The notes: a model not told the origin generated them from the letters alone. A stretch of DNA of 64,000 bases from Diphasiastrum complanatum (GCA_029204225.1 CM055104.1:27009253-27073252), one strand, 5' to 3'; numbered from the stretch's first letter, positions 20,913 to 32,314 are shown. A program made the numbers and translations.

Positions 20913-23231
20913 CTAGTACTCATCAACATCAGCTGCACATGCATCAACCAATTTGTACAAATACTCCTTGATGTGTGCTCGAGAGATTTTTGGAATAGAT
21001 ATTGATCTTTCGACATCATATCCATGTTTCTTTACCTTTTTTGCCTTGGTTTTTCATGCATAAATCACAGCATCAATATCTACATCTTCTACACCGTCAT
21101 TGTTTGGATCCCAGTCAGAGCAATTTGAATCCGTGAACTAGCACTTCTCAAACATGCATTTTTAAAAAACAACTACCCTCCAAACTTGGAGGAGTCTTTT
21201 TGAAATGGGGCAATGTTGTTGTATTTTGATCCATGCCATCGATAATAAGGCACAACGATTGCTCTGGATGTGATCTTCATTCTTCTTTCCAATATGTGTA
21301 TAGCTTTCTCGAGTCAAAAACATGCAATAAGTGCCGATTTCTCGTTGCAATATGGCGATCTCGCACCTTAATATTAGTAGAAGTTTCGATCGCATTTTTT
21401 AGCTCATCACAGATCTTGCATTTGGACATTCTTTGTTTTGTTGGAGTCTTGACATATCGAAACTCATGTCTCCACAACCGATACAATGTATTTCTGGAGA
21501 TTGTGGACATGTTAGTTTCTTGAAGTTCTTTGTTGATGGAATTGAAGACATCACCTTTAGACATGCCAAGAGGGAGATGATGTTCACAATGAACTACTCC
21601 ATCTTTTGATTTATATCGAAGATGCGGTTGGGGTAGAGCATGCTTTTCTAAGATTCCACGCATAATAGCAAGTCCCCATCTTGAATGTGATGCTATTTTC
21701 AAGTACCTGTGTTCCCATGAAATTTATAGACAATATTGTTGTGTGCCTCTGAGACTATCTGCCAAAACAATCCATGGGAAACTCCCAATAGATCTTGAAA
21801 TGCCTTTTAACATATGGTTTTACCTAAAACTATAGGTTTAAGTCTTAAACATGGTTCTTCCCACATATTGCATGCAATGTTCGAATTATCTCATGCCATC
21901 AAAAAACACCTGAACATTTGTAAAAGGTAATTATGTCTATCTGATCCTTGTTTTCTCCATACACTTAGTCTCAAGTCTTCACATTCTTTGTAGGTGATTT
22001 TGCGTATACATAATTTTGTACAACAAGGCTGCATCAAAGTCTCTTTTATATGTTCTGGCGATAAAACAAAATTTGCCTTCTTTAGAGTGACGAATGCAAG
22101 CACACGCTTTCTTTTGCAGTTTCGAGAAGCTCCAAAAGATTCAAAACTTGGATCATGTTGCATTGGACTCTCAAAATTTTTCTTGTGTGATTGACCAACT
22201 CTTGATACAGATTCTTTTAACATTTCATTCCAATTACCTATCCCGTCGTCTTCATCAAAATCAAACATAGAAAAATCTGAATCATGTTGTCTAGAAGCAG
22301 TAGAAAGCAATGCTGCAAAGGATGCACCTATTGCCTTCTTGGATTGTCTTGCCATTTGAGAAAGTCTATGACCATGACTGTCGGTGATAGCATTCGCTTG
22401 AGATGCATTGCAGTGTCCAATTTTCACATTAAGATTTCTCATATGCATCAATATTTTTACTAGACCCATTTTGCCGAGATACATTATTGTTAACCACATC
22501 GTCTATCCCAGTTAGGATGTCTGAGTTGTATGTTGATCGTGTCAGATCATAACCAATTACATTGTCCGCGCCTGTCAAAACATCAGAGTTGTACAGAGTT
22601 GGTCTTGTAGCATTGTTGTCAGTCACATCATGAGCATTGATATCATCCACACCAGTGAGAACATATGAACTATATCGTTTGAAGTTTGCACTATTATTAT
22701 GATTGACATCTTCCACTCCAGTGAGGAAATCAGAATTATATGTTGTTTTTGTTGATGTTCTCTTGTCGTTTGAAGGTAGTTGTACATTGCATACGTGTTG
22801 ATGATTTGTTGTAATTGCGATTTGCGATCATAATAAGTGTAATACTCATTCATTGTCTCGTTGAACGATACATGCCTAGCATTCATAGCATGTAAAGAAA
22901 GTTTCGATACACACCATATCATCAATTTAATTGGTGAGTAAAATGGGACTCCGTCATCTGCCATGGCACTTTGAATGGTTCCTTCATTTGTTACCAATAT
23001 TAACTTTTTTGTCAAAACTGTAGTCACCTTTGAAGCTAGCTAAACAAACTATATTTTCATCAAAATCCATACAATCAACAATATCATTGTTGTTATAAAT
23101 ATGACAAAAAAACACATCTGGCTTGGCTCAGTACTCAAAATTTGACCGAATGCAACAACCTCTTTTCGATATAGCAAGACAACGCGGACATTTTTCTCAT
23201 GATCGTTTTCCATTGCAAGCCCTACACACAC
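20913..23231 (-). pseudogene. Transposon-like gene of an uncharacterised family
   Basis: Minus-strand coding pieces can be followed from 23231 to a stop at 20915-20913. In order they are: an N-terminal part (VFFCHIYNNNDIVDCMDFDE near 23100); a segment around 22960-22790 (GVPFYSPIKLMIWCVSKLS); a repeat of about 22-26 residues with core YNSDxLTGxDDV, four copies, 22740-22440; and a Ser/Lys-rich block with SQMARQSKKAIGASFAAL. Next comes a Cys/Trp zinc-like motif (CCTKLCIRKITYKECEDLRL, 22040-21960), then EHHLPLGMSKGDVF, KCKICDELKNAI, LIIDGMDQNTTTLPHF (near 21250) and an acidic C-terminus. The IDGMDQ...LPH signature and surrounding Cys pairs recall uncharacterised transposon-associated proteins of plants and animals (possibly DUF7869-type, from memory). 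Frames change several times and stops occur, so it is broken. No function is proven. Confidence 0.45.
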
Positions 23232-23550
23232 AGAGAGAAATTATGATGTCAACATACGTTGGAACATACATACATACATACATAGATGTAAATTTATAAC
23301 ACACAATGTAAATAGCTGGATAAATATACCCAGGTTTTGAAATTGTTTGAAATTATCCTGAAATAGTTTAGCCACAATTACAACAAGCCAAAAAAGCCAA
23401 AATCAATTACATTTGTTTTTTAATGAGTTCAACACGTTGTTGAAATGTGGCAGTTTATAAATCCCATAAGCAAATGAACATTCTATCCGCAAAGATAGAT
23501 AAACCCCCTCCGCAATTCAATAGTTATCTTTGTTACATGATTGAGAAACT

Positions 23551-24006
23551 GTAAGGTCCTATGCGACCCTCTGCGACCTCTACGGTCCCTAATGCGGTCC
23601 CTCTGTGGTCCTCTGTGGACCTCCCGCCGTGGCGGGAGGTTCTCATTCATTTTTTGTTTAAAAAATATTCGGAGTGTTTAATTTTTTGTATAAAAAAAAC
23701 TGAGAACCTCCCGCCGCGACGGAAGGACCGTAGAGGTCCACAGAGGGACCGCATTAGGGACAGCAGAGGAACCACAGAGGACCGTAGAGGGTCGCATAGG
23801 ACCTTAGAGGAACCTTAGAGGATCGCAAAGGGACCATAGAGGGACTGCATTAGGGACCGCAGAGGACCGCAGATGTCTCAGAGGACCGTAGAGGTCGTAG
23901 AGGACCGCAGAGGAACCTCAGAGGATTGCAAAGGGACCGTAGAAGTCAAAACCTCCCGCCGTGGCGAGAGGACCGCAGAGGTCACAGAGGACCGTAGAGG
24001 GACCAC

Positions 24007-24010
<4 letters not shown>
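23551..24010. repeat. Inverted block of GGACCGCAGAGG-type satellite
   Basis: About 95 bp at 23551-23640, which read as satellite only on the minus strand, are mirrored by 23702-23800 on the plus strand, separated by about 60 bp of AT-rich loop. Both arms contain a copy of the GC-rich palindrome (23619-23640 and 23705-23726) and the words TAATGCGGTCCCTCTGTGG / CCACAGAGGGACCGCATTA. Beyond the inverted repeat the plus-strand satellite continues to 24010, where it meets (TA)n. Confidence 0.8.
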
Positions 24011-24055
<45 letters not shown>

Positions 24056-24057
24056 TA
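24008..24057. repeat. (TA)n microsatellite at left edge of inverted-repeat element
   Basis: About 48 bp of TA dinucleotides separate the satellite from the left end of the inverted-repeat element at 24053. Matching TA tracts occur at its right end and inside it. Confidence 0.9.
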
Positions 24058-24539
24058 GTAAAGAGTGTCCATCGTTGACAGGCAATGGAGGCCGATCTCC
24101 ATAAAAATGCATTTTAATTTCAACATTTCCCATGGAAAGTTTTACTAAAAAAAAAATCCTATAGCACCCTTCAAATTTTTGATAATGAAAGTTTCATTTG
24201 TTTAACACCATTCACCATGAAAGTATGTACATGCACTTCAAAACACTATGTGTGTTGGTAAAGGATAATTTGAATTTGGGGTGGGCATGCATGGGGAGGA
24301 GGGCCATGCATCCTTTTCCCCATACATGCATCCTCCTCCCCAAGTTTTTTAGTTAGAAAAAGTTCATGCATTGGTGGGGGGAGGAGCATGCATGGTGCAC
24401 CCATACCCATGCGCAAAAGTGTACATAAGTTTAAATATATATATAGATAAGTGATATATTTGTATATACCACATATATATAATTGTATCTGTAACAAAAG
24501 GTATATAATTGTATCTTATATATATATATATATATATAT

Positions 24540-24970
24540 ATATCCTTTTGTTTTTATATATACGTATGTAATAAAAAAGCTCTTTTCAAAACCTCTCGCC
24601 GCGGCGGGAGGTTCAGAGGCCACGTTTCATAAAGTATTATATATATATATATATATATACATCCTTTTGTTTTTTTTTTTATATATATATATCCTTTTGT
24701 TTTTATATATACATATGTAATAAAAAAAAACTTTTAAAACCTCCCGCCGCGGCGGGAGGTTTGAGGCCACGTTTCATAAAGTATTATATATATATATATA
24801 TATACATATATATGTGATATATATGTATATACCACACATATATAATTGTATCTGTAACAAAAGATATATAATTGTATCTTATACATATATATGTGATATA
24901 TATGTATATACCACACATATATAATTGTATCTGTAACAAAAGATATATAATTGTATCTTATATATATATA
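24540..24970 (+). repeat. Two local tandem duplications inside the inverted-repeat element
   Basis: A unit of about 145 bp running from TATCCTTTTGTTTTTATATA through the GC-rich palindrome to CCACGTTTCATAAAGTATTA occurs at about 24540-24650 and 24685-24797. Immediately after it a unit of about 82 bp with ACCACACATATATAATTG and CTGTAACAAAAGATATATAA occurs twice (24803-24884 and 24885-24966), with an older partial copy near 24450-24515. Confidence 0.8.
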
Positions 24971-25584
24971 TATATATATATTTAAACTTATGTACACTTT
25001 TGCGCATGTGTATGGGTGCACCCATGCATCCTCCTCCCCTTACCCATGCATAAGCTTTTTCTAACTAAAAAACTTGGGAAGAGGATGCATGTATGAGTAA
25101 AGTGCATATCCCCATACATTTGCACATTGTGTGCATTGGGGGGTGGGCCCCAAAAAGATTCCTCACCCCTCCCTCCCAATTATTAAATTCAAATATCTTT
25201 TTCTAAATATCTTTCTTAACTAAAAATGATGGAGAGGGGGATGCATGTATGAGAAAAGTGCATATCCCCGTACATTTTTGCACATTGTGTGCATTGGGGG
25301 TGGGCCCCAAATATCTTTCTCTAAATTTAATATTTGAAATTTGAAGTTATGATTTTATTTTTTTCACACATTTCAATGTGTTTTAAACTTCAGCCAATAA
25401 TCTTTATTACATGGCTTTTTTATTTATTTTGAATTACCAAAGTTTCCATAATCATGAAGATAAAAATTTTCTTGACTACCTAAAATTGCTTCTTCTTTTT
25501 TTCAATCCTTCAAATCTCTATCTTGGCCCACAATTTTCATAAATGTTTAACCACAAGCCCAAACTCACTATCTTTAATCTCAAA

Positions 25585-25805
25585 GGATCAAATTTTTCCA
25601 AAGACTCGAATTTTTCGAAAGGATTGAAGGACCCTTTGTACTGTCAAGTCGAATTTTTCCGAAGACTCAAATTTTTTGAAAGACTCGATTTTATTTTCCA
25701 ACGACTAGAATTTTTTCGAAGACTCAAATTTTTCCAAAGGCTCAAATTTTTTTGAAGGCTCGAATTTTTCCAAAGACTCAAATTTTTACAAAGACTCGAA
25801 TGTTT
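25585..25805 (+). repeat. ~20-bp tandem repeat GAATTTTTCCAAAGACTC
   Basis: About ten imperfect units of GAATTTTTCCAAAGACTCAA (variants with TTCGAAGACTC and AAAGGCTC) follow one another. It lies inside the inverted-repeat element just before the inner right end at 25.86 kb. The Leu/Ser-rich frames crossing it are artefacts. Confidence 0.8.
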
Positions 25806-26511
25806 GATATTTGAGATGCGAGATGTGCAAGATTGGCCATCATCCAAATCATTGGCCGCCACCTAGATCGGCCTCCATTGCCCGTCAACGACGGGCACTT
25901 TTTACTAGTATATATATATTTAAACTTTGGTACAATTTTGTGCATGTGTATGGGTGCACCATGCATGCTCCTCCCCTCACCCATGCATAAGCTTTTTCTA
26001 ACTAAAAACCTTGAGGAGGAGGATGCATGTATGGGGAAAAGGATGCATGACCCTTCTCCCCATGCATGCATCTAAGGGGCCCACTCCAAATTCAAATTAT
26101 CTTTTATCATCACACAGTGTTTTGAAGTGCATGTACATACTTTTATGGTGAAAGGTGTCAAACAAACAAGGCTTTCATTATCAAAAATTTGAAGGGTGCT
26201 TTAAGGATTGCTCATGCCCTCACCTATGCATGCACTTTTTTTAACTAAAAAACTTGGGGAAGAGGATGCATGGCCCTCCCCATGCATGCATTTAAGGGGC
26301 ACAGGTCCAAATTCAAATTATCCTTTACCAACACACATAGTGTTTTGAAGTGCATGTACATACTTTCATGGTGAAAGGTGTTAAACAAATGAGACTTTCA
26401 TTATCAAAAATTTGAAGGGTGCTCTAAGACAAACTTTTCACGGGAAAGTTTGAAATAAAATGCATTTCTATGAAAATCGGCTTCCATTGCCCGTCAACGA
26501 CTGGCACTCTT

Positions 26512-26548
<37 letters not shown>

Positions 26549-26701
26549 TATATACATTTGTTTAAAAAAAAACCTTTCAAAACCTCCCGCCGAGGCGGGA
26601 GGTTCTGAAATACATTCTCAAATATATATGTATTTAGTATATATATATATATATGTATATATGTGTCTGTGTGTGTGAGTGTGAGTGTGTATTGTTATGT
26701 A

Positions 26702-26736
<35 letters not shown>

Positions 26737-26740
26737 TATT
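26512..26740 (+). repeat. TA and TG microsatellite tracts with a GC-rich palindrome
   Basis: TA tracts at about 26512-26545, 26636-26655 and 26706-26735 and a short TG/GAGTG tract near 26662-26690 surround another copy of the GC-rich palindrome at 26581-26604 (central GAG instead of CGC). Confidence 0.85.
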
Positions 26741-26744
26741 GATG

Positions 26745-27420
26745 GGTATTACATTAATATATCTATATTTATATTTATATATACATTTGATATATATGTA
26801 AATTTCATTTTAAAGTTACACTACAATATTTTGTAAATACATGCATCTTATATAAATGTCCGTTTGAATTGACTATTTCGAATACATTTCACATAAAAGT
26901 ATATATGTAATCTAACAGACATGATCTAGATTATATCTAAAAGTAGCTTACTTTAATAATAGAGTATGAGCAACCAAACTGAGCTTACTTCTCACTTGGA
27001 ATGTGACTGACCATAGAGACCTGACTTTGAAAGACTTGAGTGTCTCTTGAACGAACCTCTTTATATATACTATCGTCGAGCTTCGTCCATGTCATCAATC
27101 TACATCAAAAATTTTCTTTTCTCTTTTTTAAAGACACCTCAGCAATCCGCGTTTTCTCACATATTGTTTAGGCCAGTTACTATCCCAAGTGTACTATCCA
27201 AACATGCTTCATTTTTAAAACTCGTATTTGCCATGTCACTAATCCAAACCTTGTTATTATTTGAAACTGGATTTCTAACAACATATTCATGGATTGATGA
27301 CCTGGCATGGTTCTATATATATTTATTTCAATCCTTTGTCTCTTTCTTTGAGAGCAGAATAGAAGCGTCGTAGAACTATAGAAAGAAAATAATGAATCTT
27401 ACTAGCTTACTTATGAACTT
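26745..27420. other. AT-rich spacer, nothing recognised
   Basis: No gene or repeat can be supported. The 108-codon frame at 27047-27373 has no recognisable domain and lies in AT-rich DNA. Confidence 0.35.
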
Positions 27421-27424
27421 GAAC

Positions 27425-27600
27425 TATGGTTGTGGTATTTTGCGGTCCAATGACCCTTGGGTCGTCGCAGGTTTGAACTCATGGTTTTGTAGGTTGCAGA
27501 TTGCGGGGTTGTTGCGGTTGCTGTTGTGGTTGTGGATTGCGGTTGATGTTGCGGTGCGGTGCGATTGCGGTTGTGGCCCAAAAACCCAGAATGGGCCTTC
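27425..27600 (+). repeat. Degenerate TTGCGGTTG simple repeat
   Basis: The words TTGCGGTTG, TTGTGGTTG and GTGCGGTGCG repeat with variation over about 170 bp and end at TGGCCCAAAAACCC. The strand is G/T-rich with very little C or A. A similar G/T-rich vocabulary fills the leader at 58-60 kb. Confidence 0.6.
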
Positions 27601-27628
27601 CCCGTCCAGTTATCTATCATATAAAAAT

Positions 27629-29171
27629 GTATGTTTTTTAAATATATGAGATGCTGAAATAGCTTTGCGGAATAAGGCAGTGACACGTGGCAAATGGTAT
27701 ATCCCATAAGTACCGTATACATCTATCCATCAAAAAATGGTATAAGTAAAACCCCTACCCTCCATAGACTTCACATTCTCGTTTTAATTCTGAGTATTCT
27801 AAGCATACCTCCACAATCCAATTTTGGAAGCATCGATGTACTTGCAAAAAAAAGTCCAAATGAATGGTATTTTTCGTTCAATTTTGAAGAGACATAAGTT
27901 ATAAATTTATACTCAAGACCATTTTTATGAATTGGATTTCTTTCATGAAAAAAATTTCAGAACCTCCCGCCGGTTCTGAGTTTCTCATTTTCAATTTTTT
28001 GAGCTCCCCATTGAATATTAGCTGAGTGTAAAAAAACAACATCTGAGTTTCCCATCTTCAATTTTATGAGTTCCTGATTCTCCTTTAGCTGAGTTTAAAA
28101 AAACTAAATCAGAACCTCAATTCCCAATTGGACATTAGCTGAGTGTAAAAAAACAACATCAGAACCTCCCGCCGCGGCAGGAGGTTCTGAGTTCCCCATT
28201 TGGGACCGCAAAGGACTGCATTAGGGAGTCATTATGGGGTCACATTAGGAATCGCATAGGACATCAGAGGGACCGCAGAGGACTGTAGAGGGTCGCATAA
28301 GACCAGAGAGGGACCCCAGAGGACCGCAGAGGGAGCACCCGTCGCGGCGTGTGGACCGTAGAGGATTGCATAGAGACCGCAGAGGAACTGTAGAGGGACC
28401 GTAGAGGACCATAGAGGGACCGCATAGGACTGTAGAGGGACCGCAGAGGGACCACATTAGGACTAGAAAGGGATCTCAAAGGATCGAAGAGGGACCACCC
28501 GCTCGCCGGGTGGACCGCAGAGGACAGTAGAGGAAAGCAGAGGTCGCAAAGGACCGTAGAGGTCGTAGAGGACCATAGAGGACCGAGAGGGTTGCAGAGG
28601 ACGACAAAGGTCGCAGAGGACCGCAGAGGTCACAGAGGGTCGTTGAGGACCACAAAGGTCGAAGAGGGACCGCAGAGGGACCGTAGAACTCAGAACCTCT
28701 CGCCGTGGCGGGAGGACCACAGAGGGACCGTAGAGTACCGGAGGAGTCGTAGAGGTCACAGAGGACCGCAGAGGACCTTAGAGGACCGCAAAGGGACCAC
28801 ATTAGGGTCCAAAGAGGACCGCATTAGGGATGCCACTAGGGATCGCAGAGGACCGCAGACCCCGGCGTGTATGTTTTTGAAATATATGAGATGTTGAAAT
28901 AGTTCTACGGGATAAGGCAATGACATGTGGCAAATGGTATATCCCATAAGTACCGTATACATCTATCCATCAAAAATGGTATAAGTATAACCGCTCCCCT
29001 CCTTAGACTTCATATTCTTGTTTTTTATTCTCAGTATTGTAAGCATATCTCCATAATCCAATTTTGGAAGCATCAATTTACTTGCAAGGAAAATTCTAAA
29101 CCAATGGTATTTTTCATTCAATTTTGAAGAGACATAAGTTTTAAATTTATTTAGAAGACCATTTTAATGAA
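27629..29171 (+). repeat. ~300-bp direct repeat bracketing the start of the satellite field
   Basis: The block at 27629-27930 (TATATGAGATGCTGAAATAG, GGTATATCCCATAAGTACCG, CAATCCAATTTTGGAAGCAT) recurs at 28868-29171 in the same orientation at high similarity. Satellite and three palindromes lie between them. It may be a duplication that copied a flank together with satellite, or two LTR-like ends; no target duplication or primer site was seen. Confidence 0.75.
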
Positions 29172-32100
29172 ATATTTTTTTTTTTACCCCCAAAGGACCG
29201 CAAAGACCGCAGATGACTGCACTACGGACCACAAATGATCGTAGAGGACGCAGATGACCGCAGAGGACCGCAGATGACTGCAGATGACCATAGATGGACT
29301 GCACCCTAAACCGCAAAGGGACCCCAGAGGACTCTAGAGACCCTAGAGAACCGTAGATGACCGTAGATGATCCCAGAGGACCATAGATGGACTGCACCCT
29401 AAACCGTAGAGACCCCAGGGACCGCAGAGACCCTAGAGGACTGCAGAGACCGCAGATGACCGCACTAGGGACCTTAGATGACTGCAGAGGTCGTAGAGGA
29501 CCGCAGAACCTCCTGTCGCGGCGGGAGGATTGCACAGGACCAGAGACGGACCGCACTAGGGACCGTAGAGGACCGCAGAGAGGATCGAGGTCGTAGAGAC
29601 GACCGAGGTTGCAGATGACCGCAGAGGACCAGAGACTGACCGCAGGATGGACCGGAGAGGACCGCAGAGAGGATCGACGTCGTAGAGAGGACCGAGGTCC
29701 CAGATGACCGCAGAGATCACAGAGGGATCACAAGGGTCGCAAAGGTCGCAAAGGTCGCAAAGGTCACAAAGGACCATAGAGGACCGCAGAGATCGCAAAT
29801 GACCGTAGAGACCGCAGAGATCGAAGAGGACCGTAGAGGCCAAAGATGACCGCAGATGATTGTAAATGACCGTAGAGGTCGCAGATGACTTTAGAACCTC
29901 TCATCGCAGGAGGAGGACCGTAGAGGACCACAGATGGACCGCACTAGGGACCGCAGAGGACCATAGAGAGGACCGACGTCGTAGAGGTCATAGAGGTCTT
30001 AGAGTACCACAGAGGACGCAGAGGGACTGTATAGTTCGCAAAGGACCGCAAAGGACCGTAGATGACTGCATATGACCCCAGAGAACCATAGATGGACTCC
30101 TTCCTAAATCGTAGAGGGACCCTAGAGGACCGTAGAGACCCCAGGGACCCCAGAGCACCGCAAAGACCACAGATGACCGTAGATGACAGCAAAGGACCAC
30201 AGGCGGACCGCACTAGGGACTGTAGAGGAGCACAGAGAGGACCAAGGTCATAGATAACCACAAAGGACCATAGACGGACTGCACTAGGGACCGCAGAGGT
30301 CGCAGAGGGACCGTAGAGGTCGCAGAGGGACCGTAGAGGTCGCAGATGACTGTAGATGGCCATAGACGACCACAGATGGACTGCACCCTAAACTGTAGAG
30401 GACCGCAAAGACCGCAGATGACCGTAGATGACCGTAGAGGACTATAGAGGTCGTAGAGGACGACAAAGGTCGTAGAGGTCGCAGAGGACGGCAGAGGTCA
30501 CAGAGATCGTATAGGACAACAGAGGACCGTAGATGACCATAGAGGTTGCAGAGGACCGTAGATGACCGCAGAGGTCGCAGATGACCTTAGAACCTCTTGT
30601 CGCGGTGGGAGGACCACAGAGGACCACAGACGAACCGCATTAGGGATGTCAGAGGAGCGCAGATGACCGCAAATGACTTCAGAGGACCACAGATGGACCC
30701 CTCTCTAAACCGCAGAGGACCGCAAAGACTGCAGATGATTGTAGATGACCGCAGAGGACCGTAGATGATCGTAGAGGTCGCAGATGACCTCAGAACCTCC
30801 CGCCGCGGTGGGAGGACCATAGAGGACCACAGATGGACCGCATTAGGGACCCTAGAGGATCACAGATGACTGATGATGATCGCAGAGGACCGCAAAGATC
30901 GTAGATGACCGTAGATGACCGCAGAGGACCGTAGATGACCGTAGAGGTCGTAGATGACCTCAGAACCTCCCGTTGCGGCGGGAGGACCGTAGAGGACCAC
31001 AGATAGACTGTACCCTAAACCGTAGAGGACCGTAGAGACTGTAGATGACTGTAGATGATCGTAGATGATCGCAGAGGTCATAGAGGACTGTAGAACCTCC
31101 CGCTGCGACGGGAGGATCCTAGAGGACCACAGGCGGACCGCACTAGGGACCACAGAGGACCGCAGAGAGGACCGAGGTCGCAGATGACCGTAGAGGTCGC
31201 AGAGGACCGCAAAGGTCATAGAGGACCGCAGAGACGGACCGTAGAGGACCATAGAGGACCGTAGAGGACCGCAGAGGACCACAAATGGACTGCAGAGGTC
31301 GTAGAGGACCGTAGAGACCGCAGAGGTCGTAGATGATCGTAGATGACCGTAGAGGACCGTAGAGAGGACCGAGGTTGCAGATGACCGCAGAGGTCGTAGA
31401 GGACCGCAAAGGTTGTATAGGGAACGCATCGGTTGTAGAGGACGCAGAGGTCGTAGAGGACAGCAGAGGTTGCAGAGGGACCGTAGAGGTCATAGAGGGA
31501 CCACAGAGGTTGCAGAGGTCGTAGAGGACCATAGACGTCGTAGAGGGACCGTAGAGGTTGTGGGTGACCGTAGAGGTTGCAGAGGTCGCAGATGTTGCAG
31601 AGGACTGTAGATGATCGCAGAGGTTGCAGATGATCTCAGAACCTCCCGCCGCGGCAGGAGGACCGCAGAGGACCACAGACAGACCGCATTAGAGATCCCA
31701 GAGGACTACAAATGACCGCAGATGATGGCAGAGGACCACAGATGGACCCCTCCCTAAACTGCAGAGGGACCCCAGAGGACCGTAGAGACCCCATAGACCA
31801 CAAAGACCCCATGGGACCGTAGAGACCATAGATGACTATAGATGACTGTAGATGACTGCAGAGGACCACAAACGGACCGCACTAGGGACTGTAGAGGACC
31901 GCAGAGATGACCAAGGGCACAGATGACCGTAGAGGACCACAAATGGACCGCACTAGGGACCGTAGAGAGGATCGAGGTCGCGGAGAGGACCGAGGTCATA
32001 GATGACCGCAGAGGTCGCAGAGGACCACAAAGGTCGTAGAGGGACCGCAGAGGTCGCAGATGACCGCAGAGGACCACAGATGGACTGCACCATAAACCGC

Positions 32101-32305
32101 AGAGGACTGTAGAGGTCGCAGATGACCGTAGATGACCATAGAGGTCGTAGAGGACCGCAGAGGTCGCAGAGGGACCGCAGAGGACAACAGAGGGACCACA
32201 TTAGGGACCGTAGAGGACCGTAGAGGTGACAGAGTTTTCAGAGTATCGTAGAGGACCGTAGATGACCACAGAGGTCGTAGAGGACCACATAGGGATCGTA
32301 GAGGT
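28195..32305 (+). repeat. ~4-kb GAGGACCGCA short-unit satellite field
   Basis: Apart from the 300-bp block at 28.87-29.17 kb, this stretch consists of 9-11-bp units: GAGGACCGCA, GAGGTCGCA, GAGGGACCGCA and GATGACCGTA variants, mixed rather than in pure arrays. A looser higher-order order is visible: a GC-rich palindrome, then AGGACCACAGA, then GGACCGCA with CTAGGGACC, then AGAGAGGACCGAGGTCG. The plus strand is purine rich. Because the units rarely create stops, long frames of 100-190 codons appear in several frames with Ser/Val/Leu-Tyr-Gly-Pro repeats; these are artefacts and not genes. Confidence 0.9.
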
Positions 32306-32314
32306 CGCGGATGA

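Larger units (their letters stand above)
24053..26520. mobile_element. Nested inverted-repeat (MITE-like) element in TA microsatellite
   Basis: The left end ACTAGTAAAGAGTG then CCATCGTTGACAGGCAATGG (24054-24101) is the reverse complement, with few mismatches, of 26460-26520 and also of 25858-25912. Similarity between arms continues for several hundred bases: 24120-24440 matches the complement of 25915-26450, including GTGTTTTGAAGTGCATGTAC and the CATGCATCCTCCTCCCC words. Both outer ends abut (TA)n tracts. No transposase is present. The extra right end at 25.9 kb and partial arm copies at 24975-25330 show repeated insertion of relatives into one another. Rice Micron elements are an established example of microsatellite-targeting elements flanked by (TA)n; this looks similar in habit, though not necessarily related. 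Confidence 0.65.
23619..31661. repeat. Dispersed GC-rich palindrome CCTCCCGCCGCGGCGGGAGG, about 18 copies
   Basis: Copies, whole or degraded, start near 23619, 23705, 23951, 24590, 24738, 26581, 27961 (half), 28163, 28335, 28492, 28693, 29507, 29894, 30590, 30792, 30963, 31092 and 31640. The best copies are perfect dyads flanked by AA on the left and TT on the right. They occur both in AT-rich DNA of the inverted-repeat element and inside the satellite, where most follow GATGACCTCAGA. Compensating arm changes are not consistent, so the dyad could be maintained by copying rather than by selection for a hairpin. Confidence 0.85.

Noticed and set aside
24450-25180. Tyr/Ile-rich and Cys/Pro-rich small frames in the inverted-repeat element
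   Set aside because: They arise from TA repeats and the duplicated arms, and no domain is visible.
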